Below are positions 59,124-64,000 of a stretch of DNA of 64,000 nucleotides, in pieces (position 1 is the first letter of the stretch; each line of letters begins with the position of its first letter). A program made the translations under genes and the position numbers. Source of the stretch: Phocoena phocoena (taxonomy: Eukaryota; Chordata; Mammalia; Artiodactyla; Phocoenidae); assembly GCF_963924675.1 (NCBI RefSeq), contig NC_089236.1:64999306-65063305 (forward strand), read 5' to 3'. The notes beneath the pieces were generated by a model that ran no database searches, was not told the DNA's origin, and worked only from the letters and a program-made list of their open reading frames with translations.

Positions 59124-59465
59124 TATTGATTTGGCCAAAAAGTTCATTCGATTTTAAGTAAAAATAAGAGACAGGGCTTCCCTGGTGGCGCAGTGGTTGA
59201 GAGTCTGCCTGCCAATGCAGGGGACACGGTTCATACCCCGGTCCAGGAAGATCCCACGTGCCGCGGAGCGGCTGGGCCCGTGAGCCATGGCCGCTGAGCC
59301 TGCGCATCCGGAGCCTGTGCTCCACAACGGGAGGGGCCACAACAGTGAGAGGCCCGCGTACTGCAAAATAAAATAAAATTAAATTAAATTAAATTTTCAT
59401 TTTCACCAGGAACTTTACTGAACAACGTATTCACCAACCGAACGAACGTTTTGGCCAACCCAATA
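59124..59465. mobile_element. Mariner-derived MITE interrupted by a SINE
   Basis: Bounded by TA dinucleotides, with left terminus TTGATTTGGCCAAAAAG and right terminus CGTTTTGGCCAACCCAA. After removing the SINE (59174-59393) about 122 bp remains. This matches the reverse complement of the intact 119 bp MITE at 17876-17994, including TAAGTAAAAATAAG and TCATTTTCACCAGGAACTTTA. Confidence 0.88.
59174..59393 (+). mobile_element. Cetacean CHR SINE (short form) with atypical tail
   Basis: CHR head and body are near-consensus, but the tail is AAAATAAAATAAAATTAAATTAAATT instead of pure A. No clear target duplication is visible at the edges (…AAGAGACA and …TTTTCATTTT). Comparison with the uninterrupted MITE at 17876 suggests a clean insertion point. 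Confidence 0.93.
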
Positions 59466-59539
59466 GTTATCGTCTGTGCTCTACATCATTTTATTCACTG
59501 AGCTCTCTTCAGGTATTCAAAAAAGTACCCTAAGCAGAG

Positions 59540-60430
59540 CTTAGTATTCTATCCCTGTGTTCTCCTCCTCAGCCTGCTTCATGGACCTTCCATGTCTCTT
59601 GAGTGCTGGTGTCCCCAGGGTCTGCACTGGTCCTTTAGCCAACCTCCCAGGCTGTCCCCTCGAATTTCTGCCTTCTAACAACTGAAGATTCCCACGCTGC
59701 ACCCACGGTTCACATTTTTCTTCTGAGTGTCGCTCCCACAAATCCACCTTCCCGATGTGCATTTCCACTGATGCCCCGCGGTCACCCTAAAACATGTCCC
59801 AAACTCAGGACCTTCACATCCCACAGCCCCGTTCCTCCTCTTCCTTATCTCCAGTTCCCTATTAACGGCCCCACCACCCTCCTAATGACTTAAGCCCGAA
59901 ATCCTGGTACCACCCGGCTTCTCTCTCCCTCACTTCCTAAACATTGTGGCATGGCAAGCTGTAGATTCTACCATATAAATATCTCAAATTGCTCTGTGCC
60001 TTTTCCACTGCTTCCGTTAAAGCCATCGTTAATTTTCTCTTACATAATAATGCCTTTCTGCCTCAAGCCTTGCCTCCCCGTAAAATTTCAAAGAGCCTAC
60101 AGTTGACATTCAAGCTTTCTCAAATGCAGATCTCCAGGCCCAAAGAGTTCAATTCAGTGCAGGCTGTGGGGTGCCCTCCTGAGACAGCAATGCAGGTCAG
60201 ACCTGGAAAACTGAACTAAACCATTCCCTACTGTGAGGTGGTTGGTCGAGCCACTTCTCTGCTTTAAACTGTTTGTTTGGTGATTTCTCTTTCACTCTTA
60301 GGATAAAGTCCCAAGTTCTTAGCATGGATACTTGCCATCTGTCTTCTGCCTTCCTCTCTGTACCCTTGTTCTCTGTGACATCCCCACCCCATACATGCAA
60401 TTTGAGAGAGCATCACCCACAAAGAGATCC
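59540..60430 (+). mobile_element. L2 LINE ORF2/3' portion (sense)
   Basis: ACATGTCCCAAACTCAGGACC, CTGGTACCACCCGGCTTCTC, TCCCTCACTTCCTAAACATTG, GTAGATTCTACCATATAAATA and AGGATAAAGTCCCAAGTTCTTAGC follow L2 ORF2 in order over ~900 bp. Stops and indels interrupt every frame. It is one of the longest L2 tracts here. Confidence 0.65.
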
Positions 60431-60469
60431 TGGAAGCCAGATGAGTGGTGGGAAAGGAGACAGGAAGGG

Positions 60470-60620
60470 ACCTATCGTTTATTGAAAATATGTTCAGCGT
60501 TACCTCATTTGATCTCCACGGGTGTTACCATCACCATTTAAAGGATGAGAATTTATAAGCCCAAAGAAGTGGAGTAGCATGCCTCGGCCACATGGGCAGG
60601 GACAAAACCCCAGATAGTCA
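60470..60620 (-). mobile_element. MIR SINE (antisense)
   Basis: CCTCATTTGATCTCCACGGG, AAAGGATGAGAATTTATAAGCCC and GCCACATGGGCAGGGACAAAAC fit inverted MIR. Confidence 0.6.
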
Positions 60621-61499
60621 AACATCAAAACATCTTTGAGTTTCCCACATTTCTGCCATGGGCTATATTTCAGGGAAATGGGTGATGCCAAACCGACTGC
60701 TATGCCATTTATGGCCAAATGAAACAGGGTGAAACCCTAAGTAAGCCAGAGAGAAACGTGGCAAGTTTTCTGACGTTGCTGTGGACTGCTGAGGAGGTAA
60801 CAGATCGGGGGAGCCATCGTCATCGTGCAAGGGTACTTCTTGAGCACATACTTTAGGAAGATCATGCATATTAGAGAACAAGAGCTGGATATGGATATGG
60901 TTATGGACGCGGACATGGCCGTGGCTGTGACTGTGGCTTACAGATGTGGATAACAGATGTCCAGACGTAGATGCCGCAACTGCTGAACGTGTGATCTCGT
61001 GGGTACACCGTAGAGTAGCGTAAGTAGTAAGCGCAACCTTGGGGCATCTACCTGGCCACACCCAGGCCCGGAATGTGATAGCACTGATGGTCACGCCTCG
61101 GTGACAAAAGTTCAGCATGCTCTCAGTGGGTATAAAGTCTTCCACTTTATCAGACTGCTGAAATCACATCTGCTCCAGGACACATCGGTACAAGGCCCGG
61201 TGTCAATGCCAAGTAATTTGACTGAAGCAATATGTGTGCCAATTGATATTCAGACCCATGCCCAGAAGCTCCCAGAGGTGTGATAAAGTGTTGCTTTTCA
61301 AATGGACATAAAATATACATGGTTCTCCTATTAGCTCCTGCATACTGTTCTGGTGCCTATCACCAGATTGATAGCCATGCATCCAAGTAATTAGGAGAGC
61401 ACTGGGGAAAGACACCACGGTTAACACTTTACATCCTCCGATGAGTGAGGTCCTCTCCAGCTTCAATTAAATCAATTCAATTCAGTTCAATTCTAAAAA
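60621..61499. other. Unique DNA with a degenerate hexamer run
   Basis: 60886-60945 holds imperfect six-base units (GGATAT, GGATAT, GGTTAT, GGACGC, GGACAT, GGCCGT, GGCTGT). The complementary 160-codon frame (60663-61145) translates it as a His-rich stretch and has no other recognisable feature. No gene is called. Confidence 0.5.
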
Positions 61500-62500
61500 C
61501 CTGCCTACCCTGATTGCCTGCTGTGTGCAGGGAACTATGCTGGAAGCTATGGGCAGACGTGGGTATAAGGTGGTCAGAAAGACTGAAGCGTGTAGCGGTT
61601 ACGCAAACAAAAAAGAACGTGAGGCCGGACTCCTGGGTGTGAGTGTCAGTTCTGCCCGTCTCTAAACGTGTGACTTTGAGCAAGGTTATTGCACCTCCCT
61701 GGTCTCCTCCTCTCTAAAATGGAGACTTGTCCCTTCTTCATAGGGCTATTTAAAAAATTACGTAAGTGACTGTCTGTAGAACTGTCATTGTAATTCCGGT
61801 CCTCAAGGCATTGTCTAGTGAGGGAGATAAACTCAAAGGAATGTAAGATGAGTCACGGTTTGGGGGAACCTGGAGAAGAAAGAACCCCTGGGGGCTGGAC
61901 CAGAAAGGCTTCACAAAGGGAGCTCGGCCCAGATGGGCTTTAAAGGTTGGAGAGCAGAGGGTGGGAAGAGTCATGGGAGGGGACTCTAGGTGCACAGAAT
62001 GGAAGAAGGAAAGGCCTGGGGTGTGTTCTCACAATGGTGGACAGATGAGAGTGTGGAGGGAGCTCAGGAAAACCAGGAAACAACTCAGGCTGGGAATCAA
62101 GTTGAAGCCGCTTTGGAGAGGTTTAGAGGCCTTGTCAAGGGTCCCTGGCAAGGGTGGGGCAGTTGGAGGACTTCGAGGAAGAAACTTTTCTGACCAGTGC
62201 TGTGACTTGGGAGGATCACCCCGATTGTAATGTGCACATGAAATTGGAGGGCTGAAAACTGGAAGGTAGACAAAGCAGTAGGCGGTAGGTATCATATCCG
62301 CCAGGTGAGATGCATCGAGCCATGGCTAGCACAGGGATACAGTGACAGTCAAAGTAGAAGGAAGGTGTGAAGGAAGTTGCAGAATTGGGTGCTGATTAAA
62401 TGTGGAGGGAGCAGGAAAGGAGGAGTCTGTGGTGACTGAGGATTCAATATTGGGCGGCCGGAAAGATGGCATCACCATGGGCTGAGATAGAGAACACAGG
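61500..62500 (-). mobile_element. Degraded L2 (antisense) with internal MIR
   Basis: GATTGCCTGCTGTGTGCAGGG at 61510 and GGCATTGTCTAGTGAGGGAG, GGCTTCACAAAGGGAGCTC, GATGGGCTTTAAAGGTTGG after 61800 are inverted L2 blocks. Between them, 61630-61775 is a sense MIR (CTGGGTGTGAGTGTCAG, GTGTGACTTTGAGCAAGG). Past ~62200 the L2 resemblance fades. Confidence 0.5.
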
Positions 62501-63049
62501 GGATCCATAATGGAGGAAGTCCAGCAGCCCATTCCCCACCGACCTGGCAGTGCTGAGTTTTCTGCCCAAATCTTAAAGGCAGCCAGCCAGTTTGCTCATG
62601 GTCAGTAAACCCCATTTCACTCCACATATTAGGGCTTGGTTAAGAGTTTGCCTCGCTGTGCTTGAGAAACGATGTAGAAGGCCTGTCTCCATAGAATACG
62701 CATCCTGTAATGACAAAATTATGAAGAGCCTTTTCTGTGCTACACATGAGATTCTAACTATGAATCAATGTTCGGAAAGAAATCTTAATAAATTGTTTCA
62801 GATGTTACTAGGAAGGATGTTTCTGGAGTGTCAATTAGACACAATTATAGTTTGAGTTGAATAATTACCCTTTCTTGTGCATATTTTGATGATACATTTT
62901 TTAAAAACAGACTAATTCGTAGAGAACAAGATGATAGCTCACGTGCCATTAACTCCTTTAAAGAGAACACAATTCATAAATGAGATGCCTAATTTAAAAG
63001 CAATTTAGAAAAACATTCCCAGGATCAGCATTCACAATATAGCCTAACT
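62501..63049. other. Unique DNA, no gene
   Basis: No gene or confident repeat. Confidence 0.4.
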
Positions 63050-63059
63050 TTCAACAAAC

Positions 63060-63190
63060 CAGGAGTAAGGACAGAAGGAGGCAGAGAAGAAAGAGTAACG
63101 AGGAAAAAGAGAAGCAGAAAAGGATAGCAGGGAATAAGATAAGTGGAATTTGGGGAGGAGAATGGGAAGGAAAACGTGGGGGTGAAGGTG
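63060..63190. repeat. Polypurine-rich tract
   Basis: About 130 bp strongly biased to A/G on this strand (for example GAAGGAGGCAGAGAAGAAAG). The complementary frame of Ser/Pro/Leu is a composition artefact. Confidence 0.75.
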
Positions 63191-63249
63191 GACTCTCTAA
63201 GTGGTAAAATTTTACTAAGAGATCATCTCTGTCTCTCTGTTTCTCTGAA

Positions 63250-63850
63250 ATGCCTTTTATTCTCATCCTTTTCTTTCCATTCCCACCATCACTTTCTGAT
63301 CACTTTACCCCTGAATTAATAGATGCCCCTTTGCGGGTTTCCTGTTCTCCTTCTTACCCCACACCTCTCCCTGTCCTGTGTCCTGTGGTCATATTAATAT
63401 CCCTAAACATCTCTCTTCTCAGCTCAATTCTGCATTCCCAAATCCAGTCTTCCCTCCTCGCTAGTCTAACCAGGGCTAGGCTGTTATAATACAAACCTTC
63501 AAAAACCTGGCCCCTCGCACCTCCATCCACGGGTGGCAGGTGAGATGTTGGTGAAGACCACACATGTAGTCAGACAGGTCTGATTCATAGCATGGTGCAT
63601 CCATTTGCTGGTACCACCTTGGGTATCTCCATTAACTCATGTATAAAACAAGGGTATTTACAAGTCTTACTGTATAGTAGCAATTACATGCATTCTTATC
63701 TTCACCGTCATTCCCTAATATTTCACCCTACCCTGTACCATCTAGATGCTCCCCAACTGGGAGCCACAACCTTTGCTCACTCTCACCTGAAGACATGTGC
63801 TTATGCTTCTTCCTCACCTGTGATGTATATCAGGAGATGTCTATGCAGCT
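63250..63850 (+). mobile_element. Probable L2 (sense)
   Basis: CATATTAATATCCCTAAACATC, ACCTTCAAAAACCTGGCCCC, CACCCTACCCTGTACCATC and CTTTGCTCACTCTCACCTG resemble L2 ORF2/3' blocks in order; high divergence. Confidence 0.45.
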
Positions 63851-63889
63851 GTACACACACCTATGCAGAGGTAACCAAGAGCAACAAAA

Positions 63890-64000
63890 TGCAAGAGCCT
63901 GGGTTTGGAGTCAGATGGGTAGGGATTCCACATCATTCTTTACTAGCTGGGGACTTTGGACACATCACTCATTCTTTTTGAGCCTCAGTTTCCTCACTTG
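63890..64000 (+). mobile_element. MIR SINE, cut by window end
   Basis: CCTGGGTTTGGAGTCAGATGGG, GGGGACTTTGGACACATCAC and GAGCCTCAGTTTCCTCACTTG are MIR blocks in sense; the element continues past the window. Confidence 0.75.

Noticed and set aside
60663..61145. 160-codon minus-strand frame with His repeats
   Set aside because: The His stretch comes from a degenerate hexamer repeat; no domain, splice or promoter evidence.

Overview
The window looks like nuclear DNA from a whale or dolphin (Cetacea). The strongest evidence is eleven copies of a short (~200-220 bp) tRNA-Glu-derived SINE of the CHR (cetacean-hippo-ruminant) family. They are so alike that most still have intact target-site duplications and A-tails. 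One longer CHR copy of the type shared with ruminants and hippos, cetartiodactyl-type L1 3' ends and mariner MITEs with the TTGGGTTGGCCAAAAAG terminus fit the same assignment. All family names come from recognising sequence by eye; no database was searched.

I find no protein-coding gene, exon set, structural RNA gene, promoter, CRISPR array or prokaryotic feature that I can defend. The open frames are short (longest about 166 codons from an ATG). Most lie inside SINEs, L1 ORF2 remnants, antisense L2 or dinucleotide repeats. The window reads as gene desert or the inside of a very large intron: AT-rich unique sequence, many fossil repeats (L2, MIR, old L1, hAT, a Tigger-like element, an MLT1 LTR) and a thin layer of younger insertions (CHR SINEs, L1 3' ends).

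Layout. 1-9 kb: a CHR SINE at 437; a nested hAT/MLT1/L1 composite at 1.5-2.6 kb; a CHR SINE at 6.1 kb; an L1 with a 5' inversion at 8.4-8.7 kb. 9-20 kb: a MER20-like element, the long CHR SINE (11.1 kb), an L2 split by a CHR SINE (13.1 kb), antisense L1, MIRs and a mariner MITE (17.9 kb). 20-22.2 kb: the most unusual locus, in which 146 bp has been copied from two sites 1-1.7 kb upstream, inverted, and joined in changed order next to a large antisense L2. 22-37 kb: mostly unique sequence, an L2 with a nested SINE (26.4-27.3 kb), two further SINEs (30.8 and 35.3 kb) and L1/MIR fragments. 37.5-38.0 kb: a ~430 bp nearly pure A/T island. 38-53 kb: two SINEs, L2, MIR, a Tigger-like element, L1 3' ends and several unique blocks that resemble conserved non-coding DNA. 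53-64 kb: an L1 3' end with a readable ORF2 C-terminus, L2 tracts in both orientations, a MER5A-like element, and a CHR SINE inside a mariner MITE.

No previously undescribed gene system is visible. The observations most worth following are structural: the templated inverted insertion at 20.4-22.1 kb, the L1 5' inversion with its duplication intact, the SINE-in-MITE pair whose empty site survives elsewhere in the same window, and several repeat-free blocks that could be regulatory.
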